From Chara braunii (Eukaryota > Streptophyta > Charophyceae > Charales > Characeae), in assembly GCA_003427395.1 (NCBI GenBank), contig BFEA01000541.1, forward strand, positions 392,773 through 428,951: DNA of 36,179 bases, read 5' to 3'. The translations under genes were made by a program, and so were the position numbers. Shown piece by piece: positions 20,400 through 30,330 of the stretch. The notes under the pieces are model-generated. The model saw only the letters and a list, made by a program, of their open reading frames with translations. It ran no database searches and was not told the DNA's origin. How positions within the stretch are numbered: position 1 is the first letter of the stretch; the number at the start of each line of letters is the position of its first letter.

Positions 20400-22930
20400 C
20401 TGGTGAATAAATACATACATTCTACAAGATATTGGTTCAAAACTTTCTTTGTATTAGTTATACGCATATAAGCATAGAGTACTTGCGACCAAACTTAAAA
20501 AAAAGTTTGTCCAGACGTTCGAGTTCATAGTTTTTTTCAACAGAAGTTTTGGGGAGCAAATAGACTCATACATCGTTTGCCCTGGATAAGCCTCACCCTT
20601 TGCACAACCAGATCCGTCGAGAGGTGGTTTGATTTGTCCAGCGAGATTTGTACGTGCCACCTGACCAAGATTGCATTTTTCTACACTTGTAGATCCAAAA
20701 TCCCCAACATGTCATTTTCGTTATCCCGTCTGACTTTATTTTATGCCACATTGGTAATGTATAAAATATTGTCATCACATGTGCTTTTTCACAAGTATCA
20801 ATACATTGAAAATAACCATCTGGCTTTTTACTCTTAGAAATCCTTCTAGGTTACTCTTTTTTTATGGTTGTACTACTATTGTCTTGACGATTGTTGATCG
20901 TACATGATCTGGAGGTACCCAGAACTCTGTCATTGATAGGTCCACGACCACCATCCGTCTCTAGTTTATGATTGAGGTATAAGAATGGATGGTGGTTATA
21001 GACGTTCCTATGACATAAGCTAAGGTACTTCCGAACAATATGCAACAGATAACAATAAGAACATGAATAGTACAACCAAAAAAGGAAAGTGTGAGAGAGG
21101 GGTCTACGGGGACGTATGAAGGTAGCGGGGTAAATGTTGGTTGTACATCTAGGGAAAATAACCTAAAATCTCTAGGTTAAAATTATAAAAATTGCAATGG
21201 ATACAACGAACAATATACAAGTAAAATAATCTATAACAGTTGTGCTACGTGGGTATGTCTGGGTTGCTCAAATGATGTTATGGGTTAGGCTGGGGCATGT
21301 AACTACTATATCCATAAGTTGGAGAGTCTGGGTAAGTTTGAGGGACATGAAGGTTTTACCCATCAGACTTAAGGAATGAATACCTACCCCTCGTGCTCAA
21401 AGTACCCATATGATAGGTCTGGTTCAACTATGCGTCAATCAAGGCCGAGCGTGAGATCTTGCTTAGTTCTGGTCCCTACAACTGTTGTCCACTCATGTCA
21501 CTCCCACTACGATGATGGAAGTGTGATAGTCCTAAGCAGTAAATATTATTGACATAGTAGGATTGCGGGGGTAGGGGTGCAACTGGGAGAAACGGGAGAG
21601 GAAGGTTGAGAGGGCGTCTCATCAGAAGTAGCACCAAAAAAAGAAAAAAAAAGTTGGAAAGGAGGGGTACACCTTGACTTAAAAACGAATAACAACATGT
21701 GTCGTTGTGCTACACAATATTTAACACGTAGATGAAATTTGCAATAGGATATATATGTGCGGATTCATCCAACGTTTTGAATGACTTTGGAGTTTTTCAA
21801 CACCTGATATATTTAAAGCATTATGCATTGCGACGAGACTCAACAACACAATTAGTCTTGCTCCACCACTTACTACAACATTATTTTAGTGAGTGACCTC
21901 ATCACTGCTTCACTCACCCCGTCTCCATAATATAAGTGGGTTGGGGTAAGTGTTAAGCATAGTGTTCCTTTTCCCCACATGCAACACCGGATTGTGGTGC
22001 ATATTTTCATCCGCTCACCAACAATGGTGAGTAACTCAGTACCGAAACCTTATCTTGTTGCGCTCTGCTATCTTCTTGTGTTCACTAGTATGGTAAGAGC
22101 AAAAAAGTTATGAGTGGTGAAGCGAGGACGACCTTCCAGTGTGAAAAGTCCAGAGATCATTACTCACCATGAAAAATTGAGTTCAGAACGTGGTTGAAAG
22201 AGGTTCAATGACTCAAAACAAATAAAGAAACGACAATGCACTTTTTTATCTGACACTTTTTCAATACAATTTTTTTTTTTCTTCACTTTGTTTTATTTTA
22301 GGATTACCCTTTTGAAACTTGATGTGCTGAAAATAACGACCACAATACTATGATAAAAGTTAATAAAATGTAAAGAAAAAAATAAAAATAAATGCAACAT
22401 AAAAAATAGAATTGATTCCACAATGTGAAAAACTCCTCACTGATCGACATGAATACACCTTTCGCTTAAGGACAACCGGTTTCATAATAATGCATTGATT
22501 ACTGCAACGACCGATCGCAATTTTTTTAAAAATATATCTATATGTTGCATAAATAGGCATGCATACAATTTGATAAAGCGAACTTCTGCAATGATCCCAA
22601 CTACAAAGATAAAGTCTAAAGATCAAAACAACAGATCACCTGCGGAAGAAGAGCACAAGTGATTGTACAGTTGACAAAGAGAGTGTAAGACGAAGGTCGA
22701 GGAATGAAATAAGTTTTAGAGAACATGCGAAATACCGATGAGTTTGTAGGGTGCTATGCCGCTGATTGTATGTTAACATATAATACATGATATTTCATAT
22801 AGTGAGAATGCAAAATAATCACACGAGGGAAAAATGAAATTCATAGTAGAACTTACAATTATAGTTATAGAACTTATTCAACCTACAAAACTACCAAATA
22901 TATGGTCGTATATGTTTTATAAGGATTCCA
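20400..22930. other. No gene recognised
   Basis: About 2.5 kb of AT-leaning DNA with no repeat, domain or convincing exon visible. Minus-strand frames at 20454-20660, 20593-20778 and 22360-22626 are cysteine- and tyrosine-rich shadows. Confidence 0.4.
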
Positions 22931-22933
22931 AGA

Positions 22934-23042
22934 AGAGTTCTCTCTCTCTCATCATGTTTTCTAAAAATTTCAAGCAGAACTCTCTCTTTCTCTTTCTCCC
23001 ACTCTTTCCATGTTTTCTAAGAATTTCAAGTACAACTTTATC

Positions 23043-23127
<85 letters not shown>
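22934..23127. repeat. Duplicated CT-rich unit and (CT)n microsatellite
   Basis: A unit of CTCTCTCTC, CATGTTTTCTAARAATTTCA and AG, then AAC, occurs at 22937-22979 and again at 22980-23035. A (CT)n array at 23047-23127 with one TTT interruption follows. The array may have grown out of the CT part of the duplicated unit. Confidence 0.85.
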
Positions 23128-23128
<1 letters not shown>

Positions 23129-23377
23129 ACTTGTGTGCTTTCTACAGTGTAGAACATATTATGAGAGATGTTGAGGGAGGCTGGCTACTTCGATATATGC
23201 ACGCCAATTGAGCAAGTATGTGGGCGACCGTTAGGTTACCCCCCCTGTATCCCTCTTTGTCTCTCATATCTTAATCATCGCTGTGCATTTATGCTCACCG
23301 ATTGTTTTTTAATTTGGTTATGCATCTGCTACATCGAACACAAGATCTCGCTTTACTGCTTTCCGTTGTCCAAGTTT

Positions 23378-23525
23378 GGAGAGTTCGGTATTGTTGCACC
23401 TACTCTCCAATCTAGGCTATGAAAAACTCTTACAGAGTGGTCAGAACACGACCTCTAAAATCACTCTCTAAGCTTAGAGAGTTCCAAACATGCGAAATTC
23501 AGTTTTTGGAGAGTGCTCAAACGAG
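23378..23525. repeat. GGAGAGT/ACTCTCC-rich palindromic segment
   Basis: The words GGAGAGT and ACTCTCC occur repeatedly on either strand (GTTTGGAGAGTTCGG, CTACTCTCCAATC, TTTGGAGAGTGC). At the centre lies a perfect 20-bp palindrome, ACTCTCTAAG then CTTAGAGAGT, at 23463-23482. A related TTTGGAGAGTCC occurs at about 23640. It may be a small MITE-type element, but I cannot fix its ends or a target-site duplication. Confidence 0.45.
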
Positions 23526-23725
23526 AGATAGATGAACATCTTGTTTTCAATAGTGTGCCTGGAGTTTGGACGGACAAACCAGGACCTCCATAATATTTTT
23601 GTGTTGTGCGTCGTTTGTACTTTCCTTAGACTATCCGATTTGGAGAGTCCTTCTATGAATAGTAAGTGGAGTGATGATATGTTTTTGGCCTTCTCGGAAA
23701 GTCTAATAGCTCTTTAAATGCTCTC

Positions 23726-24767
23726 TAATTTTTTGAACAGGGCAAACTAGTGAACCAAGAACCATACAAAAAAACAAGAGATTCACTTTGTTCGCATGTC
23801 ATGGTGTTTTTCTCTGTGTGGGTGAGATGAATGTTCCGTGCTTTTCTATTTTACTTAATCATTAATGAGTCTAGGCACAAATCCTTTATTTTTTCTTAAT
23901 ATGACACCGAAGACCTATAATCTATTCATAAGTGCTTTTGTTTTTTGGCGGATCGTTAACCTGTCTGATGTGTAGGATAATCTTTTTAAAGACTCTCTCC
24001 ACTTTTTTTATGCATAGTCCACCCTTATGAGTTTTCCCTTCTTTACCGCTGAGCTTTTCTGCTTTTCTAGTAGTAATCACTTTTCTCTCATCTTGCCAAC
24101 TTAAAGTAGTCCTTCCTGTTTATTATTATTTGCCTGTTTTTGCTGGTTTCTTTTGTCGTCTCGTTTTTGTATTCTTCCCGGGTAACTTATCCAATGGTAG
24201 TAAACCAGATCAACCTGCAGTAGAGACGACTTAGTCTAAAAATATGTATGAACAATGTTTTTGTTTGTAAGTTAGTACCATATGGTTTTTTTTTTTTTAA
24301 TTCTACAAATTAATTTCCTTTTTTTTTTTGTGGCATTATTTATGAGATTAACAACTTCATTTTCATTCTATATCGTTGTTATTCGATATTATTACGATCA
24401 TAATGGATACGTGTTTCTGTCACATCATCCGGAGAATGAATAATATGTCTGTTTATGAACTGATATTTGTTTCTCCTGTATGCACACTTCGAAGTTCTCA
24501 ATCAATGCCGACCGAGTTAGCGTACATAAAAAAATTGTAGTTTGAATTTTTCTTGAGCGTTCAAGTTTCATATTTTTTTTTTTTACTTTCTACAAACATG
24601 ATTGCAATTTAGCATGCAAGAAAAATGTACCAGAGAAGAGTCTCGAGCGAGCAAACAAAGTCGCTCTCATCTTTTTTTTTTAATAGGGGAAACACTAATA
24701 CTTGAACCTTCAAAACAAAACTTGTATTAAGTTTTTTTTTATATTCGCAAACTAAGAAGTAGGTTTT
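23726..24767. other. No gene recognised
   Basis: AT-rich DNA with numerous T-runs (24285-24298, 24320-24330, 24571-24582). Nothing further could be supported. Confidence 0.4.
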
Positions 24768-25245
24768 GCAAGTCAGCGGTGTCGAGCGTATCGACCCCCG
24801 CCTTTTCTCACGAAGAGGCGGGAACCCTTCTGGCCGTGTCACGCAGGAGTTTAAACAAAACCAAAATCAACAGACAACTTTGGAACGACGCATAATTAAC
24901 ATCGTGAACCGCCACGACGGTCGCAGTCGTGTCGTCCCATCGTCCCTGTAGCCGGGTGCGTTAACTGTACATCTTGTCATCCCCTATGGCAGGATAAGTT
25001 CCCGCAGGGTACAACTTGCTTCCCTAAGGGGTTGTCACCACCCTTAGGGGCGTATCCCTACCGAGGTAATGACCCACGTGCGAAAGCTTTTACATGCAAT
25101 TGCATAGGTAGGTCAACCGAGGGCGTTTGCTCGCTCGCTGTAGTATAGGTACGCTCGGTTAAAACGCCTATTGAACTCGAACGATGTTCGTCCATTAGGT
25201 GTTGATCGCCTAAGTACGAAGTGGACGCCGATCGACTAGGACGGT
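24768..25245 (+). repeat. Repeat family Y, copy 2 (uninterrupted)
   Basis: This is the most continuous Y copy. In order it contains an 11-pair stem (CCCGCCTTTTC, loop TCAC, GAAGAGGCGGG), the block TGTCACGCAGGAGTTTAAAC, a 9-pair stem (CCCTAAGGG 25022-25030 with CCCTTAGGG 25041-25049) and the 12-nt palindrome ATGCAATTGCAT at 25094-25105. It then has GTCAACCGAGGGCGTTTGCT and a distal nested hairpin (GTCC and TTAGG with CCTAA and GGAC). It aligns in two blocks with 31110-31321 and 31830-31930. No protein frame is visible. It may be a small structured non-autonomous element or part of an LTR. Confidence 0.65.
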
Positions 25246-25259
25246 CTCAACCAAGCGTG

Positions 25260-26590
25260 AAACCCAAAAACTATCCTAGTTCCTTTTGACACTAGTAAAA
25301 AAGAAAAGTCATAACCATCATGCATAATTACATCAAAAGGAATCGATCATAGTCGATATGAAGATACAATGAATATGAAATGATACATCCAATAAAAAAA
25401 GTCAAAATAAAATCCGACCATCTCAAGTCAGACTTCATGAGACAAAATACAATACTGAGACACCAACTGGAAGTTGCAATAACCTCAATATTGTCGACAA
25501 AGTAGTCGGTCTGTCTTAGTTTTGATTTGATGAGACGTGCTGCCAAAGTTATTCATTCCATTCTAACGCCGACCTAAGATTAAGCACACACACACATGTC
25601 TCCATAAATTCTTAATCTTTTCGGATGACAGACTACTTGGTGGATGATTCTTGATCGGGTGCATTGCTTGAAGTGTTGCATATCTCTCCCTCTAGGAAGT
25701 GGTCTGGGGTACTCCTCCTCCTCGCCTGAGCACAAGACTCAGATCTCAGAAGTCGGACCGTCTCCACCGAATCGGCAAAGTACTCCCCCATAGAACGGTC
25801 CACTCTGGGTCGATAAAAGGGCCGGCTCCTAAAACAACGAACCCTCGCCCCAAATGCTTCCTTGAAAGAGAGAGAGCATTCACCACAAATAAATTTTCAG
25901 TTGATCCCATTCTCCCTCGCTTAAGGTAACTCAGACAAAAAGAGTTAGAAGAGATAGAGAATGAGAACTATTTGGACAGATAAAAGTCATGAAGGATAGA
26001 AAAGGTCAATCCTCAAGAAAAAGACCAAGTCTATTTGACCTTATCTTCTTTATTTCAATCAAATTCATTTTACGGTGCTTACCGAATTAACATTTTTTAA
26101 AACAAACGCAACTTTCTTGACATGCAGGTCGGTGAGATGGAAAAAAAAGACAATTTGTTTTATCGTCTCGAGTAGACATCATCAAACTTGTCCTTTACAA
26201 CATTCTTCTACCTACCTGCACAACACGCAAAGAGAACAAGTTCAAGAAAAAACAGTGCAATCCCATGCTGAAGTCATACCTTTCCATTCACATGCACAAT
26301 ACACACAACTTTCCTCTACCTTTTCAACAAACATTCAATGTACAAGGTCACAGGTGTGAAGGAAAATCTGAGTCAATCAACCGACTTCGAGTGAAGTGGT
26401 GTCGAACGCGCCGTGGCTCACTCAAGAAAGCCAAGTAACATATATACGTCGCCGAAGAAACCACAGTCTCGAGGTAAGTCCTGGGCCAACCGCTAGTTCC
26501 AATTCACTATTGACTCGCAAGTCTCACTCACGACAGTCCCAAGTGTGACGATGGCGAGCCGCACTCGTCTAAAAAAAACATCCACCGCGT
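25260..26590. other. No gene recognised
   Basis: Intergenic sequence of mixed composition. The plus-strand frames at 25699-25929 and 26075-26359 and the minus-strand frame at 25328-25546 have no motif. No repeats were identified here. Confidence 0.4.
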
Positions 26591-26597
26591 CCCGCGT

Positions 26598-26935
26598 CGG
26601 TCCCAACTGATCCCAGGCGGTCCCAAGTGGTCCTGCACTACCGCCTGTAGCATCGAATCGTCCCAACTACCGAAATCGCTCTCACCACGCTCTCCAAAAA
26701 AATAACAACACTCCTTGGTGTCAAAACCTCAAGTACCACGTGCTCCCATTGGTCACTACGTCGCCCACTCATGTCCCACCTAGCCCCAGATGGTCCCAGG
26801 CGGTCCCAACTGATCCCAAACGGTCCCAAGTGGTCCCACACTATTCCTTCCATCATCTGATGACGTCACTTGCCAAAATAGTCTCCACCACACTTCTCAA
26901 AAGAAAATAGAACACTCAAGTTCCTACTTCGCCGA
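26598..26935. repeat. GGTCCCA-rich degenerate tandem repeat
   Basis: CGGTCCCAACTGATCCCA then CGGTCCCAAGTGGTCC occurs at 26598-26633 and at 26801-26836, a period of 203 bp. The following 100 bases also align (CTCTCACCACGCTCTCCAAA against GTCTCCACCACACTTCTCAA). Inside each copy a shorter 10-bp theme, GGTCCCAAGT, repeats with variation, so this is a repeat within a repeat. A minus-strand frame through it reads WDHLGPFGISWDRLGP only because of the repetition. Confidence 0.7.
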
Positions 26936-27195
26936 CACTGCCAGTCCCGCTCACGAGCTCCGGCGGTCCCAAAGTTCCACTAGGTCAAGGTCAAATGGCC
27001 TCACCATTGCTGACATGTGCACAAAAAAAACCGACGTGCTGTTCCACCTTGATAAGCGTGGACCAACACGCAGAATGTCACCACTACTACTAATGCCGCT
27101 CGCCGTATCGCCATAACAATCTCACTGCAATTTACCCCTTCACGGACGTTGACGGCGTGTCCCTCGACGCACAAAAAAAAAACCAGCACCTTAGC

Positions 27196-27415
27196 GCCAC
27201 CCGACGAACCTCAATTTCGACAGCATAACACCGCAAAAATTACCGCCGTTGACCCTGGAAAAAATCGACAGCATATTCCCATCGGAACGTCAACCATGCC
27301 GCAAAAATGGACCCCTCAGTTCAGTGTCACCGGACGCGCCGCAAATTCCGCAGCATAACGTTGCAAAAATAACCACCGTCGACGGCGGAAAAAATCGGCA
27401 GCATACCCCCACAAA
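27196..27415. repeat. 130-bp diverged tandem duplication
   Basis: CAGCATAACACCGCAAAAAT at 27221 and CAGCATAACGTTGCAAAAAT at 27351 begin aligned stretches. Each continues into ACC-GCC or ACC-GTC, then GAC, GGAAAAAATCG and CAGCATA. The segment is more GC-rich than its surroundings. A third, weaker relation links CACAAAAAAAACCGACGTGC near 27018 with CACAAAAAAAAAACCAGCAC near 27171. Confidence 0.7.
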
Positions 27416-27535
27416 AATGAGGAAGCAGCTTGTCGTGGTCCAGTTCGCCGGTACCTCCACCTGCGCCACCTTGAAGCTTGCCACTGCAGAGGAAGTCGCG
27501 CCGTTAAATTAATAAAGCTTTGGACCTGGCCCAAA

Positions 27536-27840
27536 GTATAGCTCCTACCGCACAGTGCAGGTCCAGCAACATTGTCCCATAAATTGTCCCAAAGGCCCAA
27601 CACCAACCTGAGGATGGAGCAGAGTGCTCCCTGCCTCAGCTATCGCTGTCCTCCTCGTCCGGTGCTCTTCTGCAGTCCTCCAGCCTCCTCCAGCGCTGCC
27701 TCCAGCAACTCCTCCAGCAGCCTGGCGACACTCAAGTGTGTTGTCACACACTTGCAGCACGAGTGCTTCTGTGTGGCAGCTGGGGACAACTGCCTTTTTT
27801 TATAGTGGCTGAGAAGTGCTGGTCGTCACTCCAACCCCCA
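27536..27840. other. GC-rich lead-in with weak hairpins and TATA-like site
   Basis: Short stems occur here (GGACCTG with CAGGTCC over 27513-27567, GGAGCA with TGCTCC, GTGTG with CACAC). On the minus strand CACTATAAAAAAAGG (complement of about 27793-27808) resembles a TATA box, with CAG-rich sequence downstream. No frame follows that I recognise, so a promoter is only a possibility. Confidence 0.3.
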
Positions 27841-28159
27841 GGCAAAATCGCGGGCTCACAGTGAGCCCTTGATCTGGCCAAGATCCAGGGCTAACTGTGG
27901 CCGCACCACAACCATAGCCTTAGTGAGGGCAATTTCTTTAACTGCCCTCATTTTCCTTTTTTTTATTTTCCCCAGCTATCTCGGATTTTTATGAGATAGT
28001 TGGGTTGTGGTATTTCCAAAACTACTTTTATTTTATTTTTCTGATAAGGGGTTGGAAAGATACAACCCCTTTCAGTTTGATGTACCTGGACTCTTTTTCC
28101 AGGGTAGATATATCGGGGAAAAGACTGTACTTAGCCTTTTCTTTTATGACCCTCAGTTT

Positions 28160-28249
28160 TCAGGCTCCCTCTAAAAACGGGAGCCTGACAGTTACCTCTG
28201 GCAGCTTCTACCGGAGGTAACACCTCGTGAGGACAAGTGTCCTCACGAG
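28160..28249. ncRNA. Three-hairpin module, copy A (candidate structured element)
   Basis: Three consecutive stems: TCAGGCTCCC/GGGAGCCTGA with loop TCTAAAAAC, GTTACCTC/GAGGTAAC with a 15-base loop, and CTCGTGAGGAC/GTCCTCACGAG with loop AAGT. The layout parallels the module at 28361-28445, and the first loops are alike (TCTAAAAAC against TGAAAAC). Whether it is transcribed is unknown. Confidence 0.35.
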
Positions 28250-28360
28250 AATGTACAAAAAACAAAGAAAAAAAAAAAAAAAACTTTAATTATAACGCGT
28301 TTGACCCTTACCTTGGCCAGGTTCATGGTGTTGAAACCAACAGCCCTCCCACCTTTTACT

Positions 28361-28486
28361 CTGCCCTCCCCTGAAAACGGGGAGGGCAGTTGCAAGTTGG
28401 GAGAGGTAGGGAAACAACTCGTGAAAATTCACGAGTTCAAATCCCGACAGGCTCAAAGCGGGGTGCAAAAATTACCCCGACTTTGA
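28361..28486 (+). ncRNA. Three-hairpin module, copy B, with tRNA-like B-box
   Basis: CTGCCCTCCCC/GGGGAGGGCAG (loop TGAAAAC) is followed by CAGTTGCAAGTTGGGAGAGG, then AACTCGTGAA/TTCACGAGTT. The right arm of that last stem runs into GAGTTCAAATCCC at 28433-28445, which matches the RNA polymerase III B-box pattern GWTCRANNC. A further stem at 28453-28486 follows, then poly-A. A convincing A-box is not present; TGGCCAGGTTC near 28315 misses a key A. It could be a SINE-like element. Confidence 0.4.
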
Positions 28487-28711
28487 TGATTTAAAAAAAA
28501 AAATCCGGCCAATAAAAAAATATGAAACATTTACGCCCGTGGCCTAGGTCCCTGGCTACGTACGTAAAAAAAAATCAAGGCCGCCAAAATTGTTTTATGC
28601 CACCTAAAAAATCTTGGCGCAAACCACAAAATATTTTTAAAAAAAATGATTAGATTTTCTCGTTTTTTTTCTTTTTTTTTTCCGTTCTTTTCTTTTCTTG
28701 TCTTCCTTCCC

Positions 28712-28883
28712 CCCGCCCCCCTGACAATGGGGAGACAGTTGGCAGTTCGGGAGGAGTAGGTCCTCCTCTCTCCCATCCTCCCATTTCTCTCTTTCTCCCT
28801 CTCCACTCAACTCCCACAGTTCCTCCTCTATGCGTGTGTCGTGAGCCGCGAGATTCAAGATCCCACAGTCACGAATATTCGTG
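28712..28883 (+). ncRNA. Three-hairpin module, copy C, stem 1 decayed
   Basis: CCCCCTGACAATGGGGAG and ACAGTTGGCAGTTCGGGAGG align with copy B (CCCCTGAAAACGGGGAGG, GCAGTTGCAAGTTGGGAGAG). Stem 1 has lost pairing through GAGACAG. GAGATTCAAGATCCC near 28850 corresponds to the B-box of copy B, and the palindrome CACGAATATTCGTG lies just after it rather than before. Confidence 0.4.
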
Positions 28884-29090
28884 CTTTCTGAGTGAGGAGC
28901 TAAACATGCTCTCACACAGCCTGAAAAGCCTGTTCTTCTGCCTTTTGTTCCAACGAGGCTGTTGCCTCGTTTTCGTGTTTTTATTTTATTTTATTTTTAT
29001 AAAGGATGTCGTTGCCATAAGCCAACGACTATAAAAGTCATTACTACGCTTTGCTGGCGCCTTCCCACTTCCCTTCCAATGCGGGGACCT

Positions 29091-29114
29091 GAGTTCGATT
29101 CCCATAGGGGAATC
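29091..29114 (+). promoter_or_regulatory. B-box-like site in a T-arm-like hairpin
   Basis: GAGTTCGATTCCC at 29091-29103 is a good B-box match, followed by the stem GATTCCC/GGGAATC and poly-A. It resembles a tRNA T-arm at the end of a SINE-like unit. A second B-box-like GGGCTCGATCCC lies at 29296-29307, and an A-box-like TGGCTCAGTGGG lies at 29376-29387. No full tRNA cloverleaf can be drawn from any of these. Confidence 0.4.
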
Positions 29115-29119
29115 AAAAA

Positions 29120-29740
29120 AAAACTGGGCCTTTTCTCGATTTGTGCATGTCATCCTTCGCGCAGGGGTCATGTTGTATTTGCGCGGCTGTTTTCGGCTGT
29201 GGGATCTGATGATCTCGCGACCAAAAATGACCGCGCTTCATGCTTGAACGGTGGGCTGCTAAAAAAAAGGAGCTAGTCCAGACAGCGTATCGTCGGGGCT
29301 CGATCCCAACATCTGCTGGGTGAAAGTTAATGCGGTACTTACTGTATCCTCGCCGCCCTTCTATTTGAAGGGTTGTGGCTCAGTGGGCGGCCTATTCTCT
29401 GGCCTAGGCAGTCACAGTCCTGCCTTCCCCTGGTTTGGGCAGATGCAGTCCACCTATCCCCTCCAAAGGCAAGTCGCCCTGCCATCCTGCCAGCTGGGCT
29501 TGGTCTCGTAGGCCCGACAGTCCCCCTTTAGTCATAGGTTTGCCCTCAGACCCTTAACGGTCCGTCCTTTTAGAAAAGACACTGCACTCTGGTAGTATTA
29601 GCCCTTCTCGCCGCACCTCTGGCGCGACTAGTTTTGGTGTTTCTAGTCCTGAATCGCGTGGCTTAACATATCCGCGTGCCTCTGCAGCCTCGACAAAACT
29701 GCCAACTACTGCCATTATTTCCGGACGCCTCATGTATCCG
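29120..29740. other. GC-richer segment, no gene recognised
   Basis: It contains the B-box-like and A-box-like sites noted at 29296 and 29376 and weak stems such as CCCTTC/GAAGGG around 29356-29372 and TCCGGA/TCCGGA near 29728-29750. The short frames are not convincing. It may include the 5' part of a decayed SINE or of the adjoining Z copy. Confidence 0.35.
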
Positions 29741-29749
29741 GACTAACGT

Positions 29750-30330
29750 TCAAAAAAGTTATAGTCTCTCGGCTATAGGTTAGTCTGCATAAACTTCTGG
29801 CAACCGTCAGTCTTATAAAGTCCCTCAATTTAACGAAAAGGTCGGACAACGTCTAACACTGAAAAACCCGATCAGATACCCTTGTAAGAACGACCATTTC
29901 GTCAAGATGGACATTTTTTATTTTTTGAACGAAATTGAAACTAAGTTTTTTGGCTGAAAACTCGTCAAAATTTGGTGTTCTTGAGGGTCCGGCGAAGGTC
30001 CAACTTGAGACTAGGTACCTCCAGGCAGGAATTGAAACTGAGTTTTTTGGCCGAAAACTTGTCAAAATTTGTTGTTCCTAAGGGTCCAGCGTTTGTAAAA
30101 CAATGGAGCCCCTGGCTGTACATGGACCTAGCTTGAGACCAGGCACCTCCAGGCAGGATTCCTAGAGGTACCTGGTCTCAAGCTAGGTCCATATACAGCT
30201 AGGGGATCCAGCCTCAGGAACAACAAATTTTGGCGAGTTTTGTGCCAAAATACTCGGTTTCAATTTCGTTCAAAAAATAAAAGATGTTAATTTTGACGAA
30301 ATGGCAGTTTAAGGGTTTCTGCTTCGACAA
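29750..30330 (+). mobile_element. Repeat family Z, copy split by a fold-back element
   Basis: The left piece (about 29750-29888) and right piece (30310-30330) together align with 11790-11942: TATAGGTTAGTCTGCATAA, CAGATACCCTTGTAAG, then GGGTTTCTGCTTCGACAA. The terminal hairpin CAGA-T-ACCCTT/AAGGGT-T-TCTG is restored when the insertion is removed. The 5' end of this copy is unclear. Confidence 0.6.
29889..30309. mobile_element. 421-bp fold-back (MITE-like) element
   Basis: Its two halves are inverted repeats. The left half starts AACGACCATTTCGTCAA and the right half, read inward, starts AACTGCCATTTCGTCAA. They then share TTTTATTTTTTGAACGAAAT, TGAAAC, GTCAAAATTTG or GCCAAAATTTG, GTTCCTGAGG or GTTCCTAAGG, GTACATGGACCTAGCTTGAG or GTATATGGACCTAGCTTGAG and CCTCCAGGCAGG or CCTCTAGG. 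The left half holds an extra internal direct repeat: GAAACTAAGTTTTTTGGC recurs as GAAACTGAGTTTTTTGGC. The flanking TAAG at 29885-29888 and 30310-30313 is a likely 4-bp target duplication. No transposase frame is present. Confidence 0.8.

Larger units (their letters stand above)
27852..29114. repeat. Dense chain of near-perfect hairpins
   Basis: Stems that can be checked by eye, left arm with right arm: GGGCTCA 27852 with 27862; AGCCCT plus GATCT 27864 with 27881; TGAGGGCA 27924 with 27943; a 12-pair stem 27971 with 27993; AAGGGGTTG 28046 with 28063, extended by CTGA/TCAG; CCTGGA 28085 with 28098; TCAGGCTCCC 28160 with 28179; GTTACCTC 28191 with 28214; CTCGTGAGGAC 28224 with 28239; CTGCCCTCCCC 28361 with 28379; AACTCGTGAA 28416 with 28428; TCAAAGCGGGGT 28453 with 28474; palindrome CACGAATATTCGTG 28870; AACGAGGC 28952 with 29064-type partner at 28964; GTCGTTG 29008 with 29023; GATTCCC 29097 with 29108. 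Loops are mostly 2-11 bases. Stem sequences differ from each other, so this is not one repeated hairpin. No protein frame is visible. Poly-A or poly-T tracts separate groups of hairpins. Confidence 0.85.

Noticed and set aside
26638-26856. W/G/D-rich minus-strand frame as a repeat protein
   Set aside because: It is fully explained by the 10-bp GGTCCCAAGT repeat in the DNA.
29273-29307. Complete tRNA gene
   Set aside because: An A-box-like word (TAGTCCAGACA) lies only about 20 bases before the B-box-like site, too close for a tRNA, and no acceptor stem pairs.
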